Shown piece by piece: positions 1 to 10,699 of a DNA stretch of 64,000 bases (position 1 is the first letter of the stretch; each line of letters starts with the position of its first letter). Position numbers and translations under genes: made by a program. The DNA comes from Diogma glabrata. Taxonomy: Eukaryota; Arthropoda; Insecta; Diptera; Cylindrotomidae. The notes under the pieces are model-generated. The model made no database searches. It saw nothing but the letters and a program-made list of their open reading frames with translations, and was not told the DNA's origin. Where the stretch lies: positions 376,212,597-376,276,596 of the forward strand of contig OY856186.1 in assembly GCA_963693315.1 (NCBI GenBank). The letters are read 5' to 3'.

Positions 1-1510
1 TTAACACCTTAAATGGGATTTTTTCCGGTAAGTCAAATATTTTCATGGCCTCACTTGCTAAACAAACGCACATAAAAATATCCATCCTTATATCATGAAA
101 AAAATATCAGACCTTTCCTTGAAATACTGGGATTGTGCAAAGGACATCCTGAAAAAAAATCAAAACCTGCGTAGCATCACATAAAAACAATGATATATAT
201 CTTTTAACTGAACCACCCTTAAGTGATTTAACCGGTAACGAGGCCTAGTTATAGAACAGTTACGGAAAATTCTGTATGCTTATTGTGTTGGTTTGTATTA
301 TCTTTCGTAAGACGCCAGCATTTCTTCGCCAAAATGATAAATGCACGTGGCTGACCATCCCTTGGACACAAACCTGAATATCGTGGTAACGCAATTCATA
401 TTATGTGGGATGTGGAACGCCAATACCAACTAAACAGGTCACCTTTGTTTACTTTCCCTGACTGCAAGAGATTAAAGCTACCACTTTAACCACTTTAACC
501 ACTATAAATTCCAGGTAACTTTAATAAAACATCAGTAGTAGGAGAGTGTCTGCGGAAATACCTATAATTGATCATAGACATATTTATTTTCCAGTAGAGA
601 CGATCACAGAAGAGGATCGCATTTACTGATATCCTTGACATAAGGATTGGGTACGTTTTTTGGTTTCTGGATGGAGAAATGAGAGACCAGAAGCTAAAGA
701 GCAAATTAATGATCAGATCAGCTAGTCCGAAGTTTTAAAAGTTCATAAGTGGGCGTTATTTCAATGTGGAGGTCGTATCTATCGTTTTAATGTCGAATTG
801 AAGTCTTCTCTATTTGAAAGAGCATCAAAAATCCCCACACCTAACTGAGCGTTGGCCATCTAAATTCTATAAGTAATGAATTAACCTGGTAGCTCAGAAT
901 GGCGCTTTAAGGGCTTCTTACTTGCACTTATAGTACTGTGAGTCATAAAAGAGGGATTTTTAGTCATGAAAGCATTGAAAAATAATCTTTTTTAGCAAAA
1001 TCGGATAAGTCGGATAAGCAAAAACGGATGGTCTAAGTCTAAGATTACTCAACAACACTGTGGCAGTTGATGGTCACTTGGCGGATATGAAATTTCCTTC
1101 CTCTAGTTAAAACCACTAAATTTAAGAACAGGAAATATCATCATTCAATTTTCTTTTACTCATAGAGAATTCTTCTATTAACTCGGTTTGATTTATTAAA
1201 TGAAACATAATTTCGCTCGACAGTGTAGGGTTAATCTGCATTGTGTTACACAAATATTATTAATATTTTTGGTTTGTTTTTATAATTTACATGAATAAAT
1301 TTGTGTGCTATTGTAAATCAACCTATATGTGTTATATTGAGTAATAATGTTAAATTTTTTTCTTTGACCGCGCTGATCTTGTTTTACGGTATTGTGGACA
1401 ATGATAAATATTACTGTCCGGTTTTCGAAATATAAACTAAAGCATTTCTTTTGGAAAAATTTGGTTTACAAGTTTTTTCCAATCGCGTCGAAAGTCGACA
1501 ATTTTAAAAA
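1..1510. other. Intergenic or intronic sequence, no gene recognised
   Basis: Mixed-composition sequence with only short open frames on either strand. A small tandem 'aaccacttt' repeat lies near 481-505. I see no domain, splice structure or transposon end that I can name. Confidence 0.5.
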
Positions 1511-1511
1511 T

Positions 1512-3506
1512 AAAATATGGAGGGGCTGAAATCTCACAGCTCTGAGATATCAAGACTTCGGGCTAGGTAAAGGATTTTGATATAGTTTTCGGCAAAAAAC
1601 TTTTATGAGGACATGGTTTTTAGTTTTGGGCAGCTATGTATATCAAACATAACTCTTTGTTAAAGTACATCTCTGTTTAAAAATTTATTACAAAACTAAC
1701 ACGAAACATCAATACGTTGCCGGAAAATTATAATCAAAATTCCAAAAATTGTTAAATTAAATAAAATCAAACTTTTTCAAAATTCCAAAAATATTCCAAA
1801 AATTAGAATAAAATCAAATATTTAAATTTTTTCTAAATGCCAATAATATTTCAAACAAAAATTCAAACTTTTTCCAAAATTCTAAAAATATTGCAAAAAT
1901 TATTACAAAATCAAAAATTGAAAATTTTTTCAAAATTCCAAAAATTATAATAATATTAAAAATTAAAAATTTTTCAAAATTCTAAAAATATTCCAAAATC
2001 AAAAATTAAAACTATTGCCGAAATTCTAAAAATATTGCAAAAATTATTACAAAATCAAAAATACAAACATTTTCAAAATTCCAAAAATATTTCAAAAACT
2101 ATAACAAATTCAAAAATTTCTTTGTCCAATTTCATTTTAAATTACATTTACGTCATAAAAACAGCTACATTTTTTTCCCAAAAAATTGGCTAAAAAGTTA
2201 AATGATATCATTTATTGACACATTTGACATTATTTTTTGATAAACTTATAATGCCATAATTCTCTATAATAATAATAAAATATCATGTCATACGAACTAT
2301 TAATTTTATTTTTTTCTAAATAAATAGGGTAAAAAATAAATAAAAACCCTTTTTTGACCACTTGTCAACATTTTTTGACAAACTTATAATGCCATAATTC
2401 TTAATAATAATAATAAAATTTCATTTCAAAGAAACAATTTTATTTTTTTTCAAAAAATTGGATAAAAAACTAAATAAAAATCTTTTGACACATTTGACAA
2501 CATTTTTTTGAAAAACTTATAATGCCATAATTCTCAATAATAATAATAAAAATATGGAGGGGCTGAAATCTCACAGCTCTGTGATATCAAGACTTCGGTC
2601 TGGGTTAAGGATTTGAAAGATTTTTAGAAAGATTTAGAAAGATTTTTCTTTATTTTTTTACCCAATTTTTTGGAAAAAAATAAAATTGTTTGTTTGAAAT
2701 GAAATTTTATTATTATTATTGAGAATTATGGCATTATAAGATTGTCAAAAAAATAATGTCAAGTGTGTTAAAAAATGATTTCGTTTATTTTTTTAGACAA
2801 TTTTTTGGAAAAAAAAATATCGCTGTTTTTATGACGTAAATGTAATTGAAAATGAAATTGGACATGGAAATTTTTGAATTTGTTATAGTTTTTGAAATAT
2901 TTTTGAAATTTTGAAAAAGTTTGTATTTTTGATTTTGTAATAATTTTTGCAATATTTTTAGAATTTCGGAAAAGTTTAAATTATTGATTTTGTATTAATT
3001 TTTGGAGCATTTTTAGAATTTTGAAAAATTTTTAATTTTTGATTCTATTATAATTTTTGGAATTTTGAAAAATATTTTAATTTATGATTTTGTAATAATT
3101 TTTGCAATATTCTTAGAATTTTGGAAAAGTTTGAATTTTTAAGAATTTTTGGAATCTTATCGGAATTTAGAAAAAATTTAAATTTTTGATTTTATTCTAA
3201 TTTTTGGAATATTTTTGGAATTTTGAAAAAGTTTGATTTTATTTAATTTAACAATATTTTTGTAATTTTGATTATAATTTTCCGGCAACGTATTGATGTT
3301 TCGTGTTAGTTTTGTAATAAGTTTTTAAACAGATATAAAAAATACTTGTACTTTAACCAAGAATTATGTTTGATATATATCGCTGCCCAAAACTAAAAAC
3401 CATGTCCTCGTGAAAGTTTTTGCCGAAAACTATATCAAAATCCTTTACCCAGACCGAAGTCTTGATATCTCAGAGCTGTGAGATTTCAGCCCCTCTATAT
3501 TTTATT
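1512..3506. mobile_element. Palindromic foldback element (MITE-like), terminal motif GGAGGGGCTGAAATCTC
   Basis: The left end (from about 1515) and the right end (to about 3500) are inverted copies of each other. Both start with a [TATGGAGGGGCTGAAATCTC]-like motif, then a block reading 'gagatatcaagacttcgg', then a block reading 'gttttcggcaaaaa'. Inside the arms are degenerate AT-rich repeats of the type 'aattccaaaaatattgcaaa', and near the centre a unit of about 135 bp containing 'cttataatgccataattct'. A further terminal motif occurs internally at about 2552, so the palindrome may be composite (one element end inside another). No coding capacity is seen. I could not fix a target-site duplication because the similarity runs into AT-rich flanks. 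Confidence 0.75.
2200..2545. repeat. Three tandem units of about 135 bp inside the foldback element
   Basis: The core 'aacttataatgccataattc' starts at about 2243, 2381 and 2514, giving periods of 138 and 133 bp. The right arm holds a single inverted counterpart around 2700-2750, so the unit was amplified in the left arm only. Confidence 0.75.
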
Positions 3507-3510
3507 GTTA

Positions 3511-4190
3511 TTTTTTGTTATTGAGGTTAGTGATTGTTATTGTAGTTAGTGAAATTATTATTGTAGTTATTTGTTATTGTTGTTATTTGTTATTGTGGTT
3601 ATCGTAGTTATTTGTTATTGTAGTTAGTGAAAGTATTTATTGTTTTTTAGTGATAATCCAATTATTTTTGCCAATTTTTTTCATTGGCTAGTAAAATTGT
3701 AGCACTCCTTTTAGTCTTCTTTTAATACATGTTAAAATTATAAAGTCTAGATGTGTGTTCGCCATCTGACCTAATTACTAGCAAGTTTGTGTTAGTCTAA
3801 TTATCAGTGGTGAAGCGTCGGTAGACAGTGTCTACCCAAACACAATATAAATATGAAACTTTGTTTTTATATTGTTCGCATATTGTCAACTTAATACTAT
3901 TTTGTCAAATATTAAAATAAAATCATTAAGTTTTAATACAATAATTAGAACAAAAACAATCCAGCTGTTTCTGAAACTTCAATACAAACGTTTCCAAACA
4001 AACAAACAAAACTCTTTTTCTCACACTAGGTAGACGTTTCAAAATATGACTACTTATTCTACAGTAATAAACAATAGCCACAACAACGAATTTTCAATGT
4101 TTGTTCGTTCTTAGATAGACAGTTTTGTTGATGTCTATTTCTATTTTGTTTCTTGAGTAATTTTTTGTGTGATTCCAGATTCCACGACTT
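3511..4190. other. AT-rich spacer with a (TTATTGTAGTTAGTG)-like simple repeat
   Basis: Positions 3505-3640 contain an irregular repeat of 'ttgttattgtagtta'. The rest is anonymous AT-rich DNA with no recognisable gene. Confidence 0.45.
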
Positions 4191-4194
4191 CTGA

Positions 4195-4735
4195 ATAACA
4201 GGAACAGTGGGAAAATAAATTTCAACTTTTGAATATGTTATAATTTTTGTAATATTTTTGGAATTTTGAAATTTAAATCTTTGTTTTTGTATCAATTTTT
4301 GGAATATATTTAGAATTTTGAGAAAAGTTTCAATCTTTGATTTTGTTATAATTTTAGCAATATTTTTGCAATTTTGAAAAAAGTTTCAATTTTGTAATAG
4401 TTTTTGGAATATTTTTAAGATTGGTTAAAAGAGGTTAAATTTTTGATTTTATTATAATTTTTGGAATTTTGAAAAAAGTTTGTGTTATAATTTTTGCAAT
4501 ATTATAAGAATTGTAGAAAAGTTTGAATTTTTGATTTTGTTATATTTGTTGCATTATTTTTGGAATTTTGAAAAAGTTTAAATTTTAGATTTTATTAAAA
4601 TTTTTGGAATATTTTTAGAATTTTGAAAAAGTTGTACTTATACTTGTATTTTTACAAAGAGTTTTATGTTTAATATCCACCGCTGCTCAAAACTAAAAAC
4701 AATGTTTTTGCTAATCTCTTCTTACAATATCCTAC
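4195..4735. mobile_element. Diverged fragment of the foldback family
   Basis: This stretch repeats the arm-type motif 'tttttggaatatttttagaattttg' in broken form. It ends near 4640-4720 with blocks ('agttttatgtttaatat', 'ctcaaaactaaaaacaatg') that match the inner part of the right end of the element at 1.5-3.5 kb. The GGAGGGGCTG terminal motif itself is not seen, so the copy is truncated. Confidence 0.5.
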
Positions 4736-4884
4736 ATATTTTACCAAATAATGATAAAAATGAGCTTTCAATAATATACAATGATAAAATCAAGTGATTG
4801 GATGACTTGGGTGACTTAATTTGGATAATACCCTTATAGTAGCAACTACCAATACCTACTTTTGTTGATACCACGGTTGACTTA

Positions 4885-5260
4885 ACCTGGGGGAGATGAC
4901 CAGCTAATTGTCCAGGGAATGAAGAGGGGATCCGTTACCATCATCGGGTGAGTCACTTATATTTATTATAATACAAGTTCGAGTATTTTGTCTGGGTTTA
5001 ACTTAATGACTCAAACATTTTTTTTTTGATAATGAGATGTTCGTGACGGTCGCAGCTTCCTTGACGTTGAGGGCCGCCAGGGTCTCCTATTTTGCTCTTT
5101 TCTCCTTTTGTCCGAACTGTTTGATATTCGAAATGCGCACACACCAGTAATTTGTACTGGGGCGGCAGGTATCATCCCCTAACCCATATTCTGCAGCTAG
5201 CTTAGGGTTGCTAACCTCACTAGGTGCACGGCCTGCCCGTACGGTTCTATTGGTTTTCCG
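4885..5260. repeat. Dispersed repeat family 'GGGTGAGT', copy A
   Basis: The order of blocks is: a GC-richer segment with 'gggggagatgacc', then 'atcgggtgagtc' at about 4945-4956, an AT-rich spacer, 'ggccgccagggtctcct' at about 5070, 'gcacacaccagtaatttgtactggggcggcagg', and 'ctgcagctagcttagggttgctaa' at about 5190. The same blocks in the same order occur at 41.5 kb and, split by other DNA, at 47.1 and 48.1 kb. The GGGTGAGT would be a strong splice donor. A 71-residue minus-strand frame across this block has no recognisable domain. The origin of the family is unknown to me. Confidence 0.6.
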
Positions 5261-5902
5261 ATAGATGCAGTTCTCCATTACAATTTCCATAAACATACCC
5301 AAAACTCAATTTTAGCTATTTTCATAATAAATTCCGCAAGAATGTTTGAAAATATTTATTCTATATTGGAAATTTTCCATAAACTTCCTACAAACCTAAC
5401 TTCAGCATAAAATCCATTATTTCATCGTCACATGAAATAAATAAAACAATGTCTTGATACCATGTGTATCAAAATTTTCCATTAACCACCCAAAACCCAA
5501 TTTCAGCTATTTCTACGAATTCAAAGCAAACATGCTAAGCAACAATGTCTAAAATAATAAACCACTCTAAGCCCAATTTGAATAATATTCACCAATAAGC
5601 AAATTCCAAAAGAAAATTCTTAAAACTCGTTAAACGATATTTCCTCCAAAATTACATCAAACACAAAAATTCGTGTAACCTTGTATCAAAAACCCAATGT
5701 CAATCAAAAATATTCACAAACCAAATAAAACCGATTCCAATTAATTTCCAATGTAATACGGAAATTACGAAATTTGATAATCGAAGACACTAAAAATTAA
5801 CACATATATAATAAAATAATTCTGTTTACATGATTTTCAACTAAGCAACAATTACATTTTTTTTATAAAAAATAGAAATGTGTAATTAAATTATAAGTTT
5901 TT

Positions 5903-5966
5903 GATTGGCCAACAAAATTTAGAAGTTTATAATAAAACCCAGAAGAAATTCAACAAAAGTGTCAGT
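5903..5966 (+). promoter_or_regulatory. Probable core promoter: inverted CCAAT box, TATA box and TCAGT initiator
   Basis: An inverted CCAAT box (gattggccaa, about 5902-5911) is followed by a TATA-like tataataaaa at 5928-5937 and an arthropod-type initiator TCAGTC at 5962-5967. The TATA-to-initiator spacing is about 36 bp, slightly longer than usual. The assignment is supported by the long ATG-free leader and splice donor downstream. That this is a promoter is inferred, not shown. Confidence 0.5.
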
Positions 5967-6489
5967 CAGTTTAATTTAAAACAATCCGGTCGACGCGAAA
6001 AGTTTTGGTTACCCGTGAATCCACCAATAACAAAGTGTTTTCAAAGAAAAATTTAATAATTTGTGTTTAAAAAAATTATAATTTTCCAAAGGAAAATTTG
6101 TGTTATCTAAGAAAAATTTGTGTTTTCAAAGAAAAATTTAATAATTTGTATTTAGAAAAAGTTATAATTTTCCAAAGGAAAATTTGTGTTATCCAAGAAA
6201 AATTTGTGTTTTCAAAGAAAAATTTGTATTTAGTAAAATAGATTACATCTAAAAAAAAGATTCGTGTTTAAATAAAATTCAAGCTATTCTAAAGAAAGAC
6301 TTTAAAATAATCAAATAAAAAATTGTGTTCAATATTACCAAAACATTATTGTTCTAAAATAAGGTAAAATAAGGTTCTTGAAAAGATTTTCTTTCCAAGA
6401 CAAATAAAGTCAAAAAATTTAATTGAAATAATATCTGAGTTAACTATTTACAAGTAAAATTGAGACTGAAACTTCGAAACCAACATCAG
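5964..6489 (+). other. Probable non-coding first exon (5' UTR) ending at a consensus splice donor
   Basis: From the initiator to position 6489 there is no ATG in any frame; the last one upstream is at about 5878. In sequence this AT-rich several would be expected by chance. The segment ends ATCAG|GTAAGT, a near-perfect donor, with the intron starting at 6490. Inside it, a block of about 97 bp ('gtgttttcaaagaaaaattt...') is tandemly duplicated between about 6037 and 6230. This combination is what a spliced 5' leader of a plus-strand gene looks like. I could not find the coding exons, which may lie beyond a long intron. It could alternatively be the leader of an unrecognised retroelement. Confidence 0.5.
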
Positions 6490-9400
6490 GTAAGTCGTTA
6501 TAGAAATTTATAGAATCCAAAAAAGTAGGGTTATATAGTAAGGGTTAAAGGAAGCAAAACCTCTACACATCTAACCCATTACAAAACTCGAAATTAGGAA
6601 TTAATAAGTTAAGTTGGGTCTGGACCGCTCAGACTGCAGACTAATGGTGAGACTACACTTTACGGGCTACCTAGTATGTGAAAATCAGATATATCTGAAT
6701 TATACTGAATCATTCAAAGTATTATCCACTGATATCAGCAAATCAAAGAGATAACTGCAGGGTTGTGTGTGCCATCACTGGCACTTACTTTTTCGAAATA
6801 TGAGCGTAGGCTGAGGATTTTTTAATATGAAAAATAGGAGAAGGCACACTCTGCGTTTGTGCTGTTGAGGTATATTTTATTCTTTAGTTTAGACCTGCGT
6901 ACACTATATATGATATGACAGACTTTCTCAGCTAGTCCTGTAAGATGTCTTCCCTAGCCTTAACAATCCGAACTACATACATATGATTACTCCTTATCTC
7001 AACAAAACCAATTTCATCAACCCTAATTTTTTCACAAAAATTTCAATCTACATAAATAATAAAATTTCAAACACGTCTTAACGTTCTCATGTTCAATTCA
7101 AAAAATTTCTTTTAATCTAATTAAAATTAAAATATTAACAAAATCATTTACAATTTAATCAAAACAACCAAACGCATAACAAATACTATAAATTGGTCCC
7201 AATACAAATGTTGATAGTCATGAATAGAATAAAAATATCATTATATTGATAATATCCCATCCCTGAGGATGAATTAACCAAAATTAATGTTTTAATAAAT
7301 TTTTATCAGAAATGAAAAATGTGTAAGAAAAACTTTTTTATATTATTCGTAAAATCCGAAGAAAGTTTATAATATATATTTACAAAAATAACTTTCGGGA
7401 TAATATTTATGCTTATGATATCTTAAGAAATATTAAAGATTAATTTTCAAACAAAATCCATTCCGGGAAAATTAAAATTGATTAATGTTATATGATAATG
7501 ATTTTGTTTTGGTTTTGTTTTTATGTTTTTCAACGATTTTATGAGGATTATGAGAAAAATTCATTATGTTCGTACGATTTTATGGATATTTTTCCTTCGA
7601 AATTAGGTCGATAGGGGTGGAAACAGATGATGCATTAATCCTTTGATCCGTGGAAAAACAACACAACTTTTTTAGGTCATCAAAACTATGCAATTTTTCT
7701 AAAATTAATTGACGTAAGTATGTAAACTTAGATATTTTCTTTGGCTGAATTTTTTTTTTCAATTTTTTGAACCAGTATTTTCAATTCAAATAATTAAACG
7801 AACAAACTGTAATGTTTCATATTATTGCAAAATAGATTACTCGTATTTTCTATAGCAAACACAGTTCATAGAAAGCTTCCTATCACGCATTTAATCGTGA
7901 ATATCGATTTCACCCAATAATTTTTAGAACTTGGTACAAGCATCAAGTCAAGTCCAAGTCCATTTGTTGTACAAATTTTGATTTGCATCAAATTTTTACA
8001 GTGGAAGAGAGAATAAAAAAAAACGTTTCGTATAGAAAAAAACAATGTAGCTCTAAGTGTATTCATGATATTTTTAATATTACATGAAGTCACAAAGAAT
8101 ATTACATGAAGTCATGAAGAATCAAAATCATCTAGATAACTCGCTATCCTGTTTCAGTCTTACCTATTAACTTGAAAATAAAAAAAAACCTTGTAACCCA
8201 GTACCGCCGTAAATCAATTTTTTATTTTATTCTCAATAGCAAAAAGTGGGGCATACAAATATCATAAAACTGTCGTCAAAGTATCCAATGAAAATGAGTT
8301 TGCGGTTGTTCGAGATTTATTAAATGCAAAAAACAACTTTTTGATTTTTGTTTTGGTGTATGTGTTGATTTTTGTTGATATGATATAAAGAGCGCGAAAA
8401 TAGATTTTTTTTGGTAGGGGAAGAATGGTTATGTTATTTTTTCTGTTTTCTTTCTTCATCCCGATTAACTAAAAGCGCATTTTGAGATTACGTTATGGAA
8501 ATGTTGAATAATTGTTGTACGGATCAAGATATATTTAAAGAGCAACAAATATAGAAAATTCTCGCTAATAAAACCCCAATTGTTAAAAAAAATTGTTTAA
8601 TAAATGGTTTGGTGAATAAAAGGTAAATAATAATGAAAAAATAAAATAATTTCAATTACATTAACGTGAAAATATTATGCAAAATAGCTACGGTGTTCGC
8701 GTCATTTTTCGTCGTTACATGTTCAATGCAAACATTCATAAATCTAATTTAAATCAACCAGTAACTAATTAAATAAGTGTTACTGCGGAGCTCCAGAAAA
8801 TAACTAAATATTGGCGTGTGGATGAATTCGATCAGACCATGAGGGATATATTCCAAATTGATAACTATAATTTAATTTTATGGACAACATAAACTGAACA
8901 ATCTGTTAAGTTTAATGAAAGAAATATAAGTGCGATACAGGATAATCCTGGGAAAAAAACTATAGCTATGGCAGTTTTTGATATTGTGTAACGACGGTTT
9001 GGTTCGATTCTTGCCAGAAAATAAGAATCAAAACTTTATACAAATCAACATCATAAAAACAATTCATTATCTTATAATTCATGTCAACAAACACAAAAAC
9101 ATTTATGTGTGCTACAGGTCAATCGAGCAATGTTTTACATTTTCTCAGTTAATTGCTTTGTTGCGTCACACAAGCTGTAATTCAAATTTTTATCTACATA
9201 AATTTTAAATTTTGGTAATGTTACGATTAATCATCTAATATTTATATGATAATTATCCGGTTGTTCAAATTTATAAGGACTAGAATGGTGGTCTGTAGTT
9301 ATAGATGTGAATATTTTCTCGTTTGACTAAAATTTTATATTAAGATGATATCGGGAAATGGTAAATTAAATGATTTGTGTGTAACCAATGCATATAAAAA

Positions 9401-10525
9401 AAGAAACAAAATATTGGAAATGCTCGCTATAAAACAACGATGCTCAATTTGTTCGGGGATTTTACGTAAATTTAAATCAAAAAGAAAACATTGTTTTGTT
9501 TGCATAAATTTGAAAATTACAAAAAGGACCAAGAAAATATGAATAAGATATTAAAGTGAATCCAGAATTGATATAAATTCAAATAATCTAAAATTTTCTT
9601 TTATTTTTTTTTTGGTTAAATTCTCAATCAAGTGTCGTGTAGTGTTAATTATAATACTAATTTTATTCATATAATTTGGCTTCATTAAATTTTAATAAGT
9701 GAATCGAAGGAAAAGGAAGTTATTGGTTTGTTTTTTCATTCGATGAAATTCGGTAAAAACGTCATTAAGGTTTAAACTAATTATTGTGATTCGAAAAAAA
9801 ATTGTACTATAACGGGTATAAGTGCTGGACTATTTAATTGGAAAAATATCAGGTTAGCATTCACGAATTGCGGTAGATTTAAACAGTTATTTTGCTTTCT
9901 AATTATAAAGGAACTATGTTAAGCCTGACTTTCGAGTATGGTTTTTTTCTTTTGTTATAGCAATCATACCTGTTTTTCTATATAATACCCAAAAATTAGT
10001 AGGCAATCGTAAGATCGGTCTTCCATTAAACCTTCGGACGTATAAAATGAAAAATTAATTATTTATCGTTATGTGCGTAAAACTTCCACTTGGTGACATT
10101 AGTTGTGGATTATGGTAAGATGTTAAATTAATGTTGGGTTATGGTTATATAAGTAAATTAGTTTAAGTTGCAAATAAAAAAAAAAAGAATAGTTGTTATG
10201 TTTGTCTTAGGGCTAACTACGGTTACGAATTCTGACATTGTTTAAAAAAAAAGAAAATAATGTTAAATTTTTATGTACATTTGGCGCAACGATTGAGTTA
10301 TTCTTATTATTACTATTCAACATTGTTATTTATCACTGGTATTATTATTTGTTTGATCAATCTTATGCAACAATCGTAGGAACCGAAGATGCAACATTAG
10401 TTGTGAAAATTGGTAATACTATTGGTTTTATTAGTATTGTGCTACAATCGCCCAATCCAGAGGTTTAACATTATTTGTGTTATTGAGGGAAATAGATCTA
10501 ATCTTTAGTATGATCGGCTGAATCA
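6490..10525. other. Long AT-rich stretch, no gene recognised (possible intron)
   Basis: Only short, compositionally random frames are present. Small features are a direct repeat 'aatattacatgaagtca' near 8080-8115 and a 65-residue plus-strand frame at 9345-9542 with two CxxC pairs. If the 5964-6489 exon is real, this may be its first intron. Confidence 0.4.
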
Positions 10526-10529
10526 ACGT

Positions 10530-10697
10530 TTACATAGGAGTTTGATCCGATGCAATTACGGGGTGAGCAAAATCTTTATTTAATCTTTTTACTTCTCGGG
10601 CACACATGGCTGAAGCTTGCTGTAACAAAACCTCGCTTGGCACGCAGTCCTCCGTTTGCTTCCTGTTAGCGACATCACTAGCAGGATCAGTGTTCAT
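10530..10697 (-). CDS. Small coding-like ORF, 55 aa, unknown
   Basis: The minus-strand frame runs from an ATG at 10697 to a stop at 10530. It stands out from its AT-rich surroundings by balanced base composition and a protein-like residue mix (MNTDPASDVANRKQTEDCV at the start, then a helix-like LLQQASAMCAREVKRL). I do not recognise a domain. It may be one exon of a host gene, a fragment of a transposon protein, or a decayed gene. A splice acceptor directly upstream is not obvious, so the ATG start is a default choice. Confidence 0.35.
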   Translation of the reverse strand: MNTDPASDVANRKQTEDCVPSEVLLQQASAMCAREVKRLNKDFAHPVIASDQTPM

Positions 10698-10699
10698 TA

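Noticed and set aside
5087..5302. 71-residue minus-strand frame with protein-like composition
   Set aside because: It lies inside a dispersed repeat and is not preserved as an open frame in the other copies.
9345..9542. 65-residue frame with CSIC...HCFVC, possible zinc-binding protein
   Set aside because: An antisense frame of equal length exists, composition matches the AT-rich background, and no promoter, splice site or homology supports it.
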